A DNA stretch of 47,968 bases from Oscillospiraceae bacterium (GCA_017432615.1 JAFRIV010000025.1:1-47968); one strand, 5' to 3'; counted from the stretch's first letter, positions 36,838 through 46,748 are shown. The notes: generated from the letters alone by a model not told the origin. Numbers and translations are program-made.

Positions 36838-37371
36838 TTACGGGATATAAATGATGGCTGTTCTGCGGAAAGCTGAGAGAATGCGGATACATGCAGTATA
36901 AAACAGCCCTGCCATGTAGATATATACCAGGATCTCCGTCTTTCCCAGGCAGGCTGCACAGGCGACGCCCGAGACAATATTGATGATCCCGCCGGCCATA
37001 TTCAGTTTCCAGCTCCCTGATTTCAATTTCTTTGCCTCCAGAGCCCGCATCACGTCTATGATACCGGCAATCACATTCCCGATCATCAGATACAGCATGA
37101 TGTATACGCCCGGAATATCCTCCATCATCAGAAATGTCAGTCCGATATCCAGCATAAACAGTCCCTTGTAGAACTGGAGCCTGCCTCCGACCATATGCCT
37201 CGCCATGGTGGCGTAATAGATCAGGGAATGGACCCCTTTTATCAGGAGAGAGACACATACGACCAGTACAATCAGAGCAAAGGCTTCTTCTTTCAGGGTA
37301 AGCAGTGCAGCACAGAAGCCGATCATCACAAGCCCGGCCAGAACCGTTCTGACGCGCTGAACTTTTGTCAT
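36838..37371 (-). CDS. HdeD/DUF308-like membrane protein
   Basis: A 177-residue protein with six membrane segments in three hairpins, the layout of the HdeD/DUF308 family. The spacing of Gly-rich helix pairs (MIGNVIAGIIDVMRALEAKK) is typical. Function in this family is poorly known; E. coli HdeD is linked to acid stress. Its ATG overlaps the stop of the DUF6765 gene by four bases. It is the last gene of a three-gene operon. Confidence 0.75.
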   Translation of the reverse strand: MTKVQRVRTVLAGLVMIGFCAALLTLKEEAFALIVLVVCVSLLIKGVHSLIYYATMARHMVGGRLQFYKGLFMLDIGLTFLMMEDIPGVYIMLYLMIGNVIAGIIDVMRALEAKKLKSGSWKLNMAGGIINIVSGVACAACLGKTEILVYIYMAGLFYTACIRILSAFRRTAIIYIP

Positions 37372-38519
37372 TTCTCTTCCCTCATCTGATCCACGATTTT
37401 TTTGAAATCCCTGATGCCGCGAAACCCTTTTTCTCTGTAATCTACAGAAAAACCTGCCAGCAGATTCCCGGATCGAAAAATCCTGCCTGTGACCATGCTC
37501 TTCTGCCGCAGGGATGCCAGGAAGAATTTCCCCAGGAAAGTATCGTCCTTTGCTTCCTTTTCCGCCTGGGAATATTCCTGCTTGTACCGGGAAATGTCAT
37601 ACTCTCCGATCTCACAGCCGGAGAGCTTTTCGCCGAAGGCCTTCCACTGCGCACTGGCATCCAGCTGCCGTTTCTGTATAATCTCCATAATTTCATCTCT
37701 GTAAGGGGCAATTGCCTCCCAGTCATACCGTTGTACGGCAAAGGATTCTCTGCTTCCCCGCAAAAACTTCATTGCCTCGATCATCTGACAGAAAGCGTGG
37801 AGATAGTCGGAGGGGTTGTCTTTCACGATTTCCTCATAATCACCCCAGGCAGGCAGATATTCATATTTCATAAAGCTGTAATCCGGTAAATGGCCTGCCC
37901 GGCCATGTCCCAGATTCATGATGGCAGTTTCCTCCGGCTGAAACAGGCTGTTGACAAACTGTCCTTTTTCCAGGTCATCCGGAGCCGTCGGGTTGTGGCG
38001 AAAATCGATTTTTCTTTTCGTTCCGTCCGGAAGATGCTCATAGAAATAATCGTTCGTGTTGTTGATAACGAGAGACGGCGTCCCGGCAAAATTGCTGTGG
38101 GCCCAGGTGTCCGCCAGCACATGCATTGCCAGCCCGACCGCCTGCAGGCTTTTTCCCTTTGCAAGCAGGACCGTATCTTCTACCAGTACTCCGTTCGGAC
38201 GGCAGATCAGGCGGTATTTATTCCGGTAAATCCTTGAACAGTTTTTCTTTTCCGCATACAGGTCGTAGGGTAAAAAGTGAAAAGACGCCCAGATACGGGT
38301 AATATCCTGCAGCCCCAGAAGATCTGCGCGTGCATCTGCCATCTCCATAGTGAGCTGTGTGGTGGCTGCCGAGAGCGGGGCTTCGAGCGTTTTGAGCAGA
38401 GTCAGGGAACAAAGATCCACAAACTGGGCACTGGTGCAGATCTCCATGCTCTCTTCGTGGCTGTATCCGGCAAGGTATGCAGCACAATAGGTGGCATAAT
38501 AATGAAAGTCGATCTGCAC
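37368..38519 (-). CDS. DUF6765 family protein, possibly zinc-phospholipase-like
   Basis: A 383-residue soluble protein. The N-terminus VQIDFHYYATYCAAYLAGYS matches the start pattern of DUF6765 proteins. His133, Asp137 and His141 form H-x3-D-x3-H in HVLADTWAH, the pattern of the zinc site in S1/P1 nucleases and zinc-dependent phospholipase C. More histidines lie near the N-terminus (His6). I infer a metal-dependent hydrolase, but no substrate is evident. The start is GTG at 38519, placed eight bases after AGGGG and just behind the stop of the preceding gene. No signal peptide is present. Confidence 0.7.
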   Translation of the reverse strand: MQIDFHYYATYCAAYLAGYSHEESMEICTSAQFVDLCSLTLLKTLEAPLSAATTQLTMEMADARADLLGLQDITRIWASFHFLPYDLYAEKKNCSRIYRNKYRLICRPNGVLVEDTVLLAKGKSLQAVGLAMHVLADTWAHSNFAGTPSLVINNTNDYFYEHLPDGTKRKIDFRHNPTAPDDLEKGQFVNSLFQPEETAIMNLGHGRAGHLPDYSFMKYEYLPAWGDYEEIVKDNPSDYLHAFCQMIEAMKFLRGSRESFAVQRYDWEAIAPYRDEIMEIIQKRQLDASAQWKAFGEKLSGCEIGEYDISRYKQEYSQAEKEAKDDTFLGKFFLASLRQKSMVTGRIFRSGNLLAGFSVDYREKGFRGIRDFKKIVDQMREEK

Positions 38520-38523
38520 GGAT

Positions 38524-39039
38524 TCACCCCTGTTCTGCAAGCATCCCGCGAAGTTTTTTGACCCGTATTCCTGAAACACACATCTCCAGCATCACGCTGA
38601 TCGAGCTGATTTCCACAATGAGGGAAATGATGATGTTCGATATGGAAACTTCTGCCATTTTTCCTCCGCTGACCGTTATGACAGCCATGGCCGCCATCCC
38701 CAACATGTTAAACGCCGCAATCAGGAAACCGAGAACGATATATCCGACCCGTTTCTTCTTTCCCCGCCCTTCGTCTATGGAAGAACGGGCAATATAAAGG
38801 CGAATCCCGATGTCGATCGCCAAAATGAATACCTGAAGGAAAAGAAATACTGCCCTCAGCGTATTCTCACTGAACTCGGAATCCGGTATTTCCGCCAAAA
38901 AGGAATTCAGGGCGGAAGTATACAGAAGAATTGTTTTTATAATACTCCAGATACCGAATGCAATGACACAGAGCCCGACGGTCCTCAGTGATTCTTCACT
39001 TTTCCTGAGCTGTATGCGGCACGCATGTCTGTCCTGCAT
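38524..39039 (-). CDS. Four-span membrane protein, unknown family
   Basis: A 171-residue protein with four probable membrane segments, the first at about residues 20-40, and a basic loop (EGRGKKKRVG) in the middle. The ATG at 39039 follows AGGAG. It is the first gene of an operon with DUF6765 and HdeD-like genes, each four or fewer bases from its neighbour. I recognise no family. Confidence 0.65.
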   Translation of the reverse strand: MQDRHACRIQLRKSEESLRTVGLCVIAFGIWSIIKTILLYTSALNSFLAEIPDSEFSENTLRAVFLFLQVFILAIDIGIRLYIARSSIDEGRGKKKRVGYIVLGFLIAAFNMLGMAAMAVITVSGGKMAEVSISNIIISLIVEISSISVMLEMCVSGIRVKKLRGMLAEQG

Positions 39040-39078
39040 AGTGATCTCCTGTTTCTGTTTTTCTTTTTCTGTAAATTG

Positions 39079-39108
39079 ATTATACACGCAGCTTGTCGGC
39101 GTTGTCAA
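39079..39108 (-). promoter_or_regulatory. Promoter of the DUF6765 operon
   Basis: Minus strand: TTGACA (39103-39108), 18-base spacer, TATAAT (39079-39084). Both boxes are consensus. Confidence 0.8.
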
Positions 39109-39131
39109 CGCGTCGAAAAAGCCAAACGCAA

Positions 39132-39159
39132 AAGAGACGTGCTAAAAAACACGTCTCTT
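39132..39159 (-). terminator. Terminator after rpmE
   Basis: AAGAGACGTG and CACGTCTCTT form a perfect 10-bp stem with an 8-base loop, followed on the minus strand by TTTGCGTTT. Confidence 0.85.
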
Positions 39160-39192
39160 CTTTTATACCCGTTAATTCTCTTGCCGCTGCAA

Positions 39193-39393
39193 TTACTTGA
39201 TGCCGTACTTTTTGTTGAACTTATCTACACGACCGCTGGTGTCGACCAGCTTCTGCTTGCCGGTATAGAAGGGATGGCACTTGGAGCAGATTTCTACGGT
39301 GATATTCTGCTTCGTGCTGCCGGTCTCATATACAGCGCCGCAGGCGCAGCGGATGGTGGTGGGTTTGTAATTCGGATGGATGCCTTCCTTCAT
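39193..39393 (-). CDS. rpmE: Ribosomal protein L31, zinc-type
   Basis: A 66-residue L31 of the large subunit. It starts MKEGIHPNY and carries the zinc-binding cysteines CACG and [13 protein letters not shown], the zinc-containing form. The ATG at 39393 follows GAAGGAGAG; a longer in-frame start seven codons upstream has no better site. It is a single gene with its own promoter and terminator. Confidence 0.97.
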   Translation of the reverse strand: MKEGIHPNYKPTTIRCACGAVYETGSTKQNITVEICSKCHPFYTGKQKLVDTSGRVDKFNKKYGIK

Positions 39394-39465
39394 TGTGATA
39401 CTCTCCTTCATCATGTGCTGCCTTGATTGTGCCGGAAAAAGGGCATAGTTACAAGACGCTTGGTT

Positions 39466-39494
39466 ATAATACCACAGGAGGGGGACAAATGCAA
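39466..39494 (-). promoter_or_regulatory. Promoter of rpmE
   Basis: Minus strand: TTGCAT (39489-39494), 17-base spacer, TATTAT (39466-39471), with a leader of about 65 bases. Confidence 0.7.
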
Positions 39495-39518
39495 GAAAAA
39501 TAATCGTCCTGCCGGGTG

Positions 39519-40799
39519 TTAATTCAGAAAATCTTTCAGTTTTTTGCTCCTGGACGGATGCCGCAGCTTGCGCAGGGCTTTCGCTTCGATCTGCCGGATC
39601 CTCTCTCTGGTCACATTGAATTCTTTTCCTACCTCTTCCAGCGTACGGGAACGGCCGTCCACAATGCCGAAACGAAGCTCCAGAACTTTCTTTTCCCGCG
39701 GTGCAAGGGTATCCAGCACTTCCTCCAGCTGCTCCCGCAGCAGGGAGAAAGAGGCGGCTTCAGCCGGTTCGGATGCATCTTCATCCGGGATAAAATCGCC
39801 AAGGTGAGAATCCTCCTCTTCCCCGATCGGGGTCTCCAGGGAAACGGGTTCCTGTGCTATTTTCAGGATGTCCCGGACCTTTTCCACCGGCATATCCATC
39901 TCGGCGGCAATCTCCTCTGCGGACGGATCATGTCCCAGTTCCTGCAGGAGCTGACGGGAAACGCGGATCGTCTTGTTGATCGTTTCCACCATATGCACGG
40001 GGATACGGATGGTGCGCGCCTGATCTGCGATGGCTCTGGTGATTGCCTGCCGGATCCACCAGGTGGCATAGGTGGAAAACTTGTAGCCTTTGGTGTAGTC
40101 GAACTTTTCCACTGCCTTGATCAGGCCGAGGTTTCCCTCCTGGATCAGGTCAAGAAACAGCATTCCGCGGCCTACATAACGTTTGGCAATGGATACCACA
40201 AGACGCAGGTTTGCCTCTGTCATACGCTGCTTGGCAGCCTCGTCGCCTTCGGCCATTCTGGTGGCCAATTCCACTTCCTCTTCCGGTGTAAGCAGGGGAA
40301 CTTTCCCGATCTCTTTGAGATACATACGCACAGGATCGTCAATAGCATACGCTTCGGCGATCGAGTCCGGATCGGCGTTCAGTTCCTCTTCCGTAACTTC
40401 TTCTATCTCGGCAATCTCTTCAATCTCCGGGAGCAGGTCATCGTCAAACTGCGGAAGGATGTCGGCATCCGGAATATCAATATCGATGTTGTTGGTTTCC
40501 AGATCCTCATAGAATTTATCGATAGCTTCTTCCGAAAGCCCCAGTTTGTCAAGAAGCTTCAGGTCATTCTGTGTCAACTTCCCGTTTTTTCTGCCCTTCT
40601 TCATCAGGGCTTCCAGCTGTTCTTCCGGTGTTTTTGTTTTTTTCTGGTCTCCCGCTTCGTCAGCTGCCTTTTTCTCTTTTTCCTCGGCTTCCTCGGCATC
40701 CGCCTGTGCCAGCAGCTCGTCCGCAGCAGCAAGCAGCTCCTTCTCGCTCATTGCAGGGATCTCCTCTTCCGGGTCATTCTTTTTCTTTTTTGTACTCAT
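39519..40799 (-). CDS. rpoD: Primary sigma factor, RpoD/SigA
   Basis: A 426-residue housekeeping sigma-70 factor. The first 60 residues are a charged Lys/Glu/Ala-rich extension, followed by a region 1.1-like helix set and an acidic linker. Region 1.2 contains [12 protein letters not shown], region 2 has [19 protein letters not shown] and the -10 binding [14 protein letters not shown]. Region 4 ends with the helix-turn-helix [20 protein letters not shown]. It directs RNA polymerase to promoters of the TTGACA/TATAAT type seen throughout this window. Its ATG overlaps the dnaG stop. Confidence 0.98.
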   Translation of the reverse strand: MSTKKKKNDPEEEIPAMSEKELLAAADELLAQADAEEAEEKEKKAADEAGDQKKTKTPEEQLEALMKKGRKNGKLTQNDLKLLDKLGLSEEAIDKFYEDLETNNIDIDIPDADILPQFDDDLLPEIEEIAEIEEVTEEELNADPDSIAEAYAIDDPVRMYLKEIGKVPLLTPEEEVELATRMAEGDEAAKQRMTEANLRLVVSIAKRYVGRGMLFLDLIQEGNLGLIKAVEKFDYTKGYKFSTYATWWIRQAITRAIADQARTIRIPVHMVETINKTIRVSRQLLQELGHDPSAEEIAAEMDMPVEKVRDILKIAQEPVSLETPIGEEEDSHLGDFIPDEDASEPAEAASFSLLREQLEEVLDTLAPREKKVLELRFGIVDGRSRTLEEVGKEFNVTRERIRQIEAKALRKLRHPSRSKKLKDFLN

Positions 40800-42538
40800 G
40801 ATCTGTATCCTTTCCCATCGTTCTTCAGGCGATCTGCCAGTTGTCGCAGATCCGGCGAAGGCTCGGCAGCTTCCTGTTGCTTTTTGATCACTCTGACATA
40901 ATCCTGCAGGATCTCTGATGCATGCGGCAGCACCTCCGGCTTGTTCAGCAGGCGGATCAGCAGGTTCATCTCCTCCGCAGTCAGTTCTTCGCTTAAAACA
41001 GTTGTATTCACGGCGCGATGTTCCCGGATACGCGCCAAGATAAGGGCGTACATATGCCCAAGTGCTTTTGACGTAAACTCCTCTTCCCGGATCAGCCCTT
41101 CAGCTGTTCCCGCCAGCGACGGTTCGAGAAACAGCAAACGCACGATTCCTTCTTCCGCTGCGGCAGAAACGGGATTTTCATATCGTAAAGACCGTTCGGG
41201 AGGCTGAACGGTATTGACGGCTCTGTTTTCCCGCTCCAGGTTTTTCTTTGCTCCGGATACCTGGCGGCGGCGCTGTCGCTCCACTTCCTTGATGACGGCA
41301 TCCGCCTGTACCTCCGCAAGCTCTGCCACCCGCATGGCATAAACCTGTCTCTCCACGCTGCCGGGAAATGTTGCCACCAGCTGAGTGGCTTCGCGGAGAT
41401 AGTCCACTTTCTGCTCCGGAACGGAAAAATCATACTTTCGGCGGATATTCTGCAGCCGGTAGTCGATCTGTGATTCAGATTTTTCAACCAGCGCGAGGAA
41501 ACCGCCCGGACCGAACTTCTGGATATATTCGTCCGGATCCTTGGCATCCTGCCAGCGCAGCACTCTCACCTTTACATCCAGTTTCTCCAGAATGTCGATA
41601 GAGCGCTGGGCAGCTTTTAAGCCGGCGCCGTCACTGTCATAAGCAAGGATCACCTCATTTTTATAACGGGAGATCAGTCGTGCCTGCTCGTTCGTCAGCG
41701 CAGTGCCGAGTGCGGCTACCGCGCTGTCAAACCCCGCCTGATGAAGGCTTACCACATCTACGTTTCCTTCCACAAGGATCAGGTAATCCTTCCTGCTTTT
41801 TCTGGCGAGATTCAGTCCGAACAGAAGCCTGCCCTTGTTATAGACAGCGGTTTCGCGGGTGTTGAGATATTTCGGTTCTCCCTCTCCGATGATCCTGCCG
41901 GAAAACCCGGCAACATTTCCCCGCACATCGACGACAGGGAAAACCAGGCGGTTGCGAAAAGTGTCATATACTCCGCCGTTTCTCCCCCGGCGGACGAGAT
42001 CTGCATCCAGCAGTTCCTGTTCGGAAAAACCTTTGCCGCGCAGTTCCTTCGCCAGTGCATCCCATTCCTGAGGCGCATAACCAAGGCCGAATGTTTTCAC
42101 CGTCTTTGCCGTCAGGCGGCGTTGAGAAACATATTCTCTTCCGCGTTCTCCCGCAGGTGACTGCAACAGCTGGTAATAGAATCTTGCCGCCTCCCGGTTG
42201 GCATCATAGAGCCTGGCACGGTGTCGGCTTTCCCGGTCATTTTCCTGCTGAGGAACCGTCATCCCGGCGCGGCGGGCAAGAAATTCTACCGCCTCGGGGA
42301 AGGAGAAACTCTCAATCTCCATAATGAAATTGATAACACCCCCGCCCTTCCCGCAGCCGAAACAGTGATAGATCTGCTTGTCAGGCGAAACGGAAAAACT
42401 TGGTGTTTTTTCATTGTGGAAAGGGCAGAGCCCGAACAGGTTGGCGCCGCTCCGTTTCCCGAGCCGGACATATTCCGACACCACATCCACGATGTCGTTC
42501 CGGTCGGCAAGCTCCATCAGAAAGCTTTCACTGAACAT
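40796..42538 (-). CDS. dnaG: DNA primase
   Basis: A 580-residue primase that lays down RNA primers for replication. The zinc-binding domain is [13 protein letters not shown]...[10 protein letters not shown] near residues 38-66. The catalytic core has FSGRIIG and the TOPRIM motif [14 protein letters not shown] (usually EGYMDV), then AYDSDGAG. The C-terminal helicase-binding region is short and divergent. It lies one base after dgt and four bases into rpoD, forming the classic macromolecular synthesis unit without rpsU. Confidence 0.97.
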   Translation of the reverse strand: MFSESFLMELADRNDIVDVVSEYVRLGKRSGANLFGLCPFHNEKTPSFSVSPDKQIYHCFGCGKGGGVINFIMEIESFSFPEAVEFLARRAGMTVPQQENDRESRHRARLYDANREAARFYYQLLQSPAGERGREYVSQRRLTAKTVKTFGLGYAPQEWDALAKELRGKGFSEQELLDADLVRRGRNGGVYDTFRNRLVFPVVDVRGNVAGFSGRIIGEGEPKYLNTRETAVYNKGRLLFGLNLARKSRKDYLILVEGNVDVVSLHQAGFDSAVAALGTALTNEQARLISRYKNEVILAYDSDGAGLKAAQRSIDILEKLDVKVRVLRWQDAKDPDEYIQKFGPGGFLALVEKSESQIDYRLQNIRRKYDFSVPEQKVDYLREATQLVATFPGSVERQVYAMRVAELAEVQADAVIKEVERQRRRQVSGAKKNLERENRAVNTVQPPERSLRYENPVSAAAEEGIVRLLFLEPSLAGTAEGLIREEEFTSKALGHMYALILARIREHRAVNTTVLSEELTAEEMNLLIRLLNKPEVLPHASEILQDYVRVIKKQQEAAEPSPDLRQLADRLKNDGKGYRS

Positions 42539-42539
42539 A

Positions 42540-43544
42540 TCACTTCACCGTCCAGGCAAAGGGGATGAACAGCTCGCTGTATTTCTCCATGGCATATCCG
42601 TCCGTCATCCCGGAGATATAATCACAGGCAGCCCGTTCCGGCCCATCCAGCAATGCAATCGCCGCATAGTCTTCCGGCAAGGCTCCCGGATCCGATACGT
42701 AGTAGCGGTAAAGGCTTTCAATCACGCCGTCCACCTTTTTCTCTTCGCTTTTGGCCTTGGGATTGACATAGATGTCCGAATACATATACGCGTGAAAGAA
42801 TTGAAAAGTATCTTCCATGGCTTCGGAAAAGGCGATCACGCCGTCCCGGCTGTTACAGATCAGATCTGTAACAAAAGTATTGATGCGCTCACTGTTTTTT
42901 GTCCCGCATTCTTCCCGGATCCTCGCCGGCACATCATATTCGGTAATGATCCCAGCCCGGATCGAATCATCCAGGTCATGGTTGATGTAAGCGACTCTGT
43001 CACTGAGGCGCACCACAGTGGCTTCCCGGGTGTCGTCGGGCGCACCGTGTGTATGGTTTAATATTCCCAACCGTGTTTCATAGCAAAGGTTAAGCCCTCG
43101 TCCGTCCCGCTCAAGGATATCCACTACGCGCAGGCTCTGCTCATAGTGTTTGAATCCTTTTCCGTAGATTCTGTTCAGCGCACGCTCGCCCGCATGGCCG
43201 AACGGCGTATGACCGAGATCATGCCCCAGTGCAATCGCCTCGACCAGGTCTTCATTTAAACGCAGCGCGCGGGCAACCGTCCTGGCAAGGCGGGTCACTT
43301 CAAGAGTATGCGTCAGACGGGTGCGGTAATGGTCTCCCTCCGGTTGGAGGAAGACCTGGGTTTTATGTTTCAGCCTTCGGAAGGATTTGGAATGCGTGAT
43401 CCTGTCCACATCCCGCTGGAAGCAGGTTCGAATGCTGCATTCCTCTTCCGGAATGCGGCGGCCTCTGGAAGCATCCGCCAGAATGCCGTACGGCCCGATC
43501 ATGCTGTGCTCCAGCGCCTCCCGCTCTTCTCTCGGGCAGGGCAT
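42540..43544 (-). CDS. dgt: dGTPase-like HD-domain triphosphohydrolase
   Basis: A 334-residue HD-domain protein of the dGTP triphosphohydrolase family. Metal ligands are in RTRLTHTLEV and in GHDLGHTPFGHAGE, followed later by YINHDLDD. It should remove triphosphate from dNTPs, adjusting pools for replication. A dgt gene directly before dnaG-rpoD is common in Clostridia. The ATG at 43544 follows GGAGGTG. Confidence 0.94.
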   Translation of the reverse strand: MPCPREEREALEHSMIGPYGILADASRGRRIPEEECSIRTCFQRDVDRITHSKSFRRLKHKTQVFLQPEGDHYRTRLTHTLEVTRLARTVARALRLNEDLVEAIALGHDLGHTPFGHAGERALNRIYGKGFKHYEQSLRVVDILERDGRGLNLCYETRLGILNHTHGAPDDTREATVVRLSDRVAYINHDLDDSIRAGIITEYDVPARIREECGTKNSERINTFVTDLICNSRDGVIAFSEAMEDTFQFFHAYMYSDIYVNPKAKSEEKKVDGVIESLYRYYVSDPGALPEDYAAIALLDGPERAACDYISGMTDGYAMEKYSELFIPFAWTVK

Positions 43545-43596
43545 CCACTCACCTCCCGCTGCCGGGATCCGATATGACCCCTATTTTACTGATTCA

Positions 43597-43625
43597 ATAA
43601 TACCGCGTTTTTTGAAAAAAAACAA
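43597..43625 (-). promoter_or_regulatory. Promoter of dgt-dnaG-rpoD
   Basis: Minus strand: TTGTTT (43620-43625), 17-base spacer, TATTAT (43597-43602), about 50 bases before dgt. Confidence 0.6.
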
Positions 43626-43633
43626 TGGATTTT

Positions 43634-44230
43634 TTATAAAGTTTCGCAGTTGATCCGTCCGGAAGAAGCATCAAAAATGCGGGCAGCATAAGCCTCCGCC
43701 TTCTCTTCCAGAACACGGACGGTATACAGGACTTCGGATTCATACACCACGGAGACGATGTGCCCGCCAAAAGCTTCCGTTTCCTGCCGGAAGCGATCGG
43801 AAAAGGCATAGGGGCAGCGCACAAACAGCGTCTTCTCCGGAAGAACTTCTTTAATTCCGGCATTGTCCAGCGCTTCTTTTGCCGCCTGGGTATAAGCTCG
43901 CAGCAACCCGCCCGTACCCAGCAGCACCCCGCCGAAATACCTTGTAACCACGCACACGGCATTGGTCACATTCTGCTTCCGCAATACCTCCAGCATTGGG
44001 ATACCTGCCGTACCCTGCGGTTCACCGTCGTCAGAGTAGCGCTCCGGGCCGCTTTCCAGACGATAACACCAGCAGTTGTGCCTGGCGTCCCGGTGCTGTT
44101 TTTTCACCTGCGCAATGATGCTGCGCGCTTTTTCCTCATCCTCTGCCGGCTCTATCAGACCGAGGAATGAAGAGCGTTTTTCCACCACTTCACTCGCTCC
44201 GCGTCCTGCCGGGATCCGCAGGGCGCTCAT
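43634..44230 (-). CDS. yigZ: YigZ/IMPACT family protein
   Basis: A 198-residue UPF0029 protein. The N-terminal half carries the IMPACT signature HNCWCYRLESG...YSDDGEPQGTAG and RYFGGVLLGTGGLLRAY. The C-terminal half is the DUF1949 domain. The biochemical role is not settled; the eukaryotic relative regulates translation through GCN2. The ATG at 44230 overlaps the hflX stop, and GTGGGAGC serves as ribosome site. Confidence 0.93.
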   Translation of the reverse strand: MSALRIPAGRGASEVVEKRSSFLGLIEPAEDEEKARSIIAQVKKQHRDARHNCWCYRLESGPERYSDDGEPQGTAGIPMLEVLRKQNVTNAVCVVTRYFGGVLLGTGGLLRAYTQAAKEALDNAGIKEVLPEKTLFVRCPYAFSDRFRQETEAFGGHIVSVVYESEVLYTVRVLEEKAEAYAARIFDASSGRINCETL

Positions 44231-45525
44231 TGCTCCCACGCTTCCCGAGGGGCTTCCCATCCGGGAATGAACCGCCTGATGCGGCCGAAAACCTCAGCAG
44301 TGACTACCGCATCGATTTCGATCCCGCCCTCCCCGTATTCAAGGTTTTTGATAATCGCCTCGCGGTTGAGGAGATCCAGAATACCGGCATCGGCATACGG
44401 GATGCACAGATGCACCCGATGCCGCGACTGATCCAGCACGGCTGAAATCTTCTGGATCAGAGCATCCATTCCTTCTCCTGTTCTGGCTGAAACACATACG
44501 ATGTTTTCTCCGTGGGGAAGGATTCCGAAAAACTCGTCACACTTGTTGAAGACACGGATGCAGGGCGTCTGTTCAGCTCCGAGCTGACGGATCAGATCAT
44601 CCACCACGTGCGCCTGCTCCTGCCATTCATCGCTGGAAAGATCGATCACATGCAGCAGCACATCGGCATATTTCAGTTCTTCCAGCGTCGCTTTAAAGGC
44701 CTCGATCAGATGGGTAGGCAGTTTGCGGATAAAACCGACGGTATCACTGAGCAGCACCTCCTGGATCTCATCGAGGCGAAGACGGCGCGTTGTGGTGTCC
44801 AGTGTATCAAAAAGGCGGTCGTTCGCCGGGATGTCCGAGCCTGTCAGGCGGTTGAGAAGCGAGCTTTTGCCTACATTGGTGTAACCCACAAGCGCTACAA
44901 CGGGCATCGCATTTTTTTCCCGTCGGCGCCGCTGGGTTTCGCGCACCTTGCGCACCTGTGCCAGTTCCTCCTCCAGCTTCTGGATCTTGCGCCGGATATG
45001 GCGGCGGTCGGTTTCCAGCTGCGTTTCGCCCGGACCGCGCGTACCGATAGGAGAAGACCCGCCGGAAGCCGTCTGCCTCACCAGATGCGTCCACATGCCG
45101 GTAAGGCGCGGGAGAAGATATTTATACTGGGCCAGCTCTACCTGCAGCTGCCCTTCCCTGGTCCTGGCCCGCTGGGCGAAGATATCCAGGATCAGACCGG
45201 ACCTGTCCAGCACCTTGACCCCAAGTTCTTCACTCAGCACACGCATCTGAGAAGGCGTCAGTTCATTGTCAAATACGGCAAGATCACACTCGTTGGCTTC
45301 GATCAGTTCCTTCAGTTCCTGTACCTTGCCCTCTCCCAGAAAGCTGCGGGTATTGGGGGCGGCAAGATTCTGCATCACGACAGCGACCGGCTCTCCGCCG
45401 GCTGTTTCCACCAGCGCGGAAAGTTCCTCCATGGAAACATCGGAGGAACGTTCTCTCTCTTCCATACTGGCGGCACTCAGCCCTGCCAGTGCGGCACGTT
45501 CTTTTTTCTTCAGCGTATCCGTCAT
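44227..45525 (-). CDS. hflX: Ribosome-associated GTPase HflX
   Basis: A 432-residue GTPase that splits or rescues stalled ribosomes. The N-terminal HflX domain contains the glycine-rich SSPIGTRGPGETQLETDRR. The G domain has GYTNVGKSSLLNRL (G1), DTVGFIRKLP (G3) and NKCDEF (G4). The C-terminal domain is shorter. The ATG at 45525 overlaps the trxB stop by four bases, and yigZ follows with a like overlap. Confidence 0.96.
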   Translation of the reverse strand: MTDTLKKKERAALAGLSAASMEERERSSDVSMEELSALVETAGGEPVAVVMQNLAAPNTRSFLGEGKVQELKELIEANECDLAVFDNELTPSQMRVLSEELGVKVLDRSGLILDIFAQRARTREGQLQVELAQYKYLLPRLTGMWTHLVRQTASGGSSPIGTRGPGETQLETDRRHIRRKIQKLEEELAQVRKVRETQRRRREKNAMPVVALVGYTNVGKSSLLNRLTGSDIPANDRLFDTLDTTTRRLRLDEIQEVLLSDTVGFIRKLPTHLIEAFKATLEELKYADVLLHVIDLSSDEWQEQAHVVDDLIRQLGAEQTPCIRVFNKCDEFFGILPHGENIVCVSARTGEGMDALIQKISAVLDQSRHRVHLCIPYADAGILDLLNREAIIKNLEYGEGGIEIDAVVTAEVFGRIRRFIPGWEAPREAWEQ

Positions 45526-46439
45526 TCTGATGCTTCCACAAAACGGCAGGCCGCCAGAGCGGCTACTGCTCCGTCGGATGCCGCTGTTACGGCCTGACGC
45601 ACGTTCTTTGTGCGGCAGTCTCCTGCAACGAAAAGGCCGGATGTCTGCGTACTGCATTCCTCCGAGGAGACGGCATATCCGTCATCGTCAAGGGTCAGCA
45701 TTCCGTAAAACGGCGTATGATCCGGCCGATGTCCGATCGCCACAAACAATCCGCTCAACGGGAGGCGGATCTCTTCCCCGCTGCGCTCGACCGTGACGGC
45801 ACAGAGCTCCGTGTCGCCTTCCAGCGCTTTAATGGTGGCATTCAGAAGAAATGTAACGTTTGCCCTGACGCGCAGTGCTTCTGCCAGCTTCTCTTCGCCG
45901 CGGAATTCCGCCCGGCGATGGATCACCGTGACGCTGCGGCAGATCTCCGAAAGAAAGAGTGCATCCTGGAGTGCGCTGTTCCCTCCGCCGTATACCGCCA
46001 CATCCTGCCCGGCAAAAAAGGCGCCGTCACAGACTGCACAATAACAAACGCCGCTGCCGGTCAGTTCTTCTTCCCGCGGCACCCCCATTGTTCTGGGTTT
46101 TGCCCCGGTGGCAAGGATGACGGCACGGGCTCGGAACACCGCCCCGGATGCTGCAGACACCATAAAGAGCCCGTCTTCCTTCTTCAGGCCTGTCACTTCC
46201 TCCAGTTCCACTTCCGCACCTTGCTGCATGGCCTGATCCAGGAGGGCATCTCCGATCTCAACGCCTGTGGCGGAAGACATTCCGGGGAAGTTTTCCACTT
46301 TCGGACTCCAGGTGATCTGCCCGCCGAAAGCAGCTTTTTCCAGTACGAGAGTACGCTTCCCGGCCCGACAGGCATAGGTTGCGGCGGTGAGCCCGGCAGG
46401 CCCTCCGCCGACGATCAGAATATCATAACATTCCGGCAT
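45522..46439 (-). CDS. trxB: Thioredoxin reductase
   Basis: A 305-residue flavoprotein that reduces thioredoxin with NADPH. The FAD motif GGGPAGLTAATYACRAG is at residue 11. The redox-active pair is CAVC in CYCAVCDGAFF, then the NADPH-binding VYGGGNSALQDAL. The C-terminal FAD motif is GDCRTKNVRQAVTAASDG. No thioredoxin gene is next to it. It heads the trxB-hflX-yigZ unit; the ATG at 46439 follows GGAG. Confidence 0.95.
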   Translation of the reverse strand: MPECYDILIVGGGPAGLTAATYACRAGKRTLVLEKAAFGGQITWSPKVENFPGMSSATGVEIGDALLDQAMQQGAEVELEEVTGLKKEDGLFMVSAASGAVFRARAVILATGAKPRTMGVPREEELTGSGVCYCAVCDGAFFAGQDVAVYGGGNSALQDALFLSEICRSVTVIHRRAEFRGEEKLAEALRVRANVTFLLNATIKALEGDTELCAVTVERSGEEIRLPLSGLFVAIGHRPDHTPFYGMLTLDDDGYAVSSEECSTQTSGLFVAGDCRTKNVRQAVTAASDGAVAALAACRFVEASE

Positions 46440-46503
46440 GATAACACTCCACTTCCGTTTTTTATACGGCAAGCCTCCATTTCGCTTGATCCATATTTTA
46501 TTT

Positions 46504-46532
46504 ATTATACACAGATTCCGATCCCTTGTCCA
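46504..46532 (-). promoter_or_regulatory. Promoter of trxB-hflX-yigZ
   Basis: Minus strand: TGGACA (46527-46532), 17-base spacer, TATAAT (46504-46509). It diverges from the promoter at 46589. Confidence 0.7.
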
Positions 46533-46588
46533 TTCTATTTTCGGGAATCGGATTCAGATCAAGGCAGATGCCCACAGCGGGGAAGGAT

Positions 46589-46617
46589 TTGACTTTTTTT
46601 CACAGATGCGCTAATAT
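46589..46617 (+). promoter_or_regulatory. Strong promoter of the 27-residue peptide gene
   Basis: TTGACT (46589-46594), exact 17-base spacer, TATAAT-like TAATAT (46612-46617). The expected transcript starts near 46624, about 30 bases before the ATG. Confidence 0.75.
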
Positions 46618-46653
46618 TCTTTCGGTTTTTTATTTAGGAGGAGTATTCGTAGG

Positions 46654-46737
46654 ATGAAAAATCAAAAGATTATTACAGCATTTGGTATTCTTGAATTCGT
46701 TGCTGCAAACAACGTGAAAATGCAGGCGAACAAATAA
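46654..46737 (+). CDS. 27-residue peptide gene
   Basis: A very short reading frame with signals better than most genes here. There is a near-consensus promoter at 46589-46617 and an AGGAGGAG ribosome site at 46636-46643. The peptide starts MKNQK, has a hydrophobic or amphipathic core (IITAFGILEFVAA) and ends NNVKMQANK; it has no cysteine. I recognise no family. Candidates are a small membrane or regulatory peptide, a signalling peptide, or a translated leader controlling the DUF5662 gene 11 bases downstream, which lacks a clear ribosome site of its own. Confidence 0.55.
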   Translation: MKNQKIITAFGILEFVAANNVKMQANK

Positions 46738-46748
46738 CCTTTCCCGAT

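Noticed and set aside
39519-40901. Plus-strand open frame of 461 codons opposite rpoD
   Set aside because: Antisense shadow; Phe/Leu-rich and without signals.
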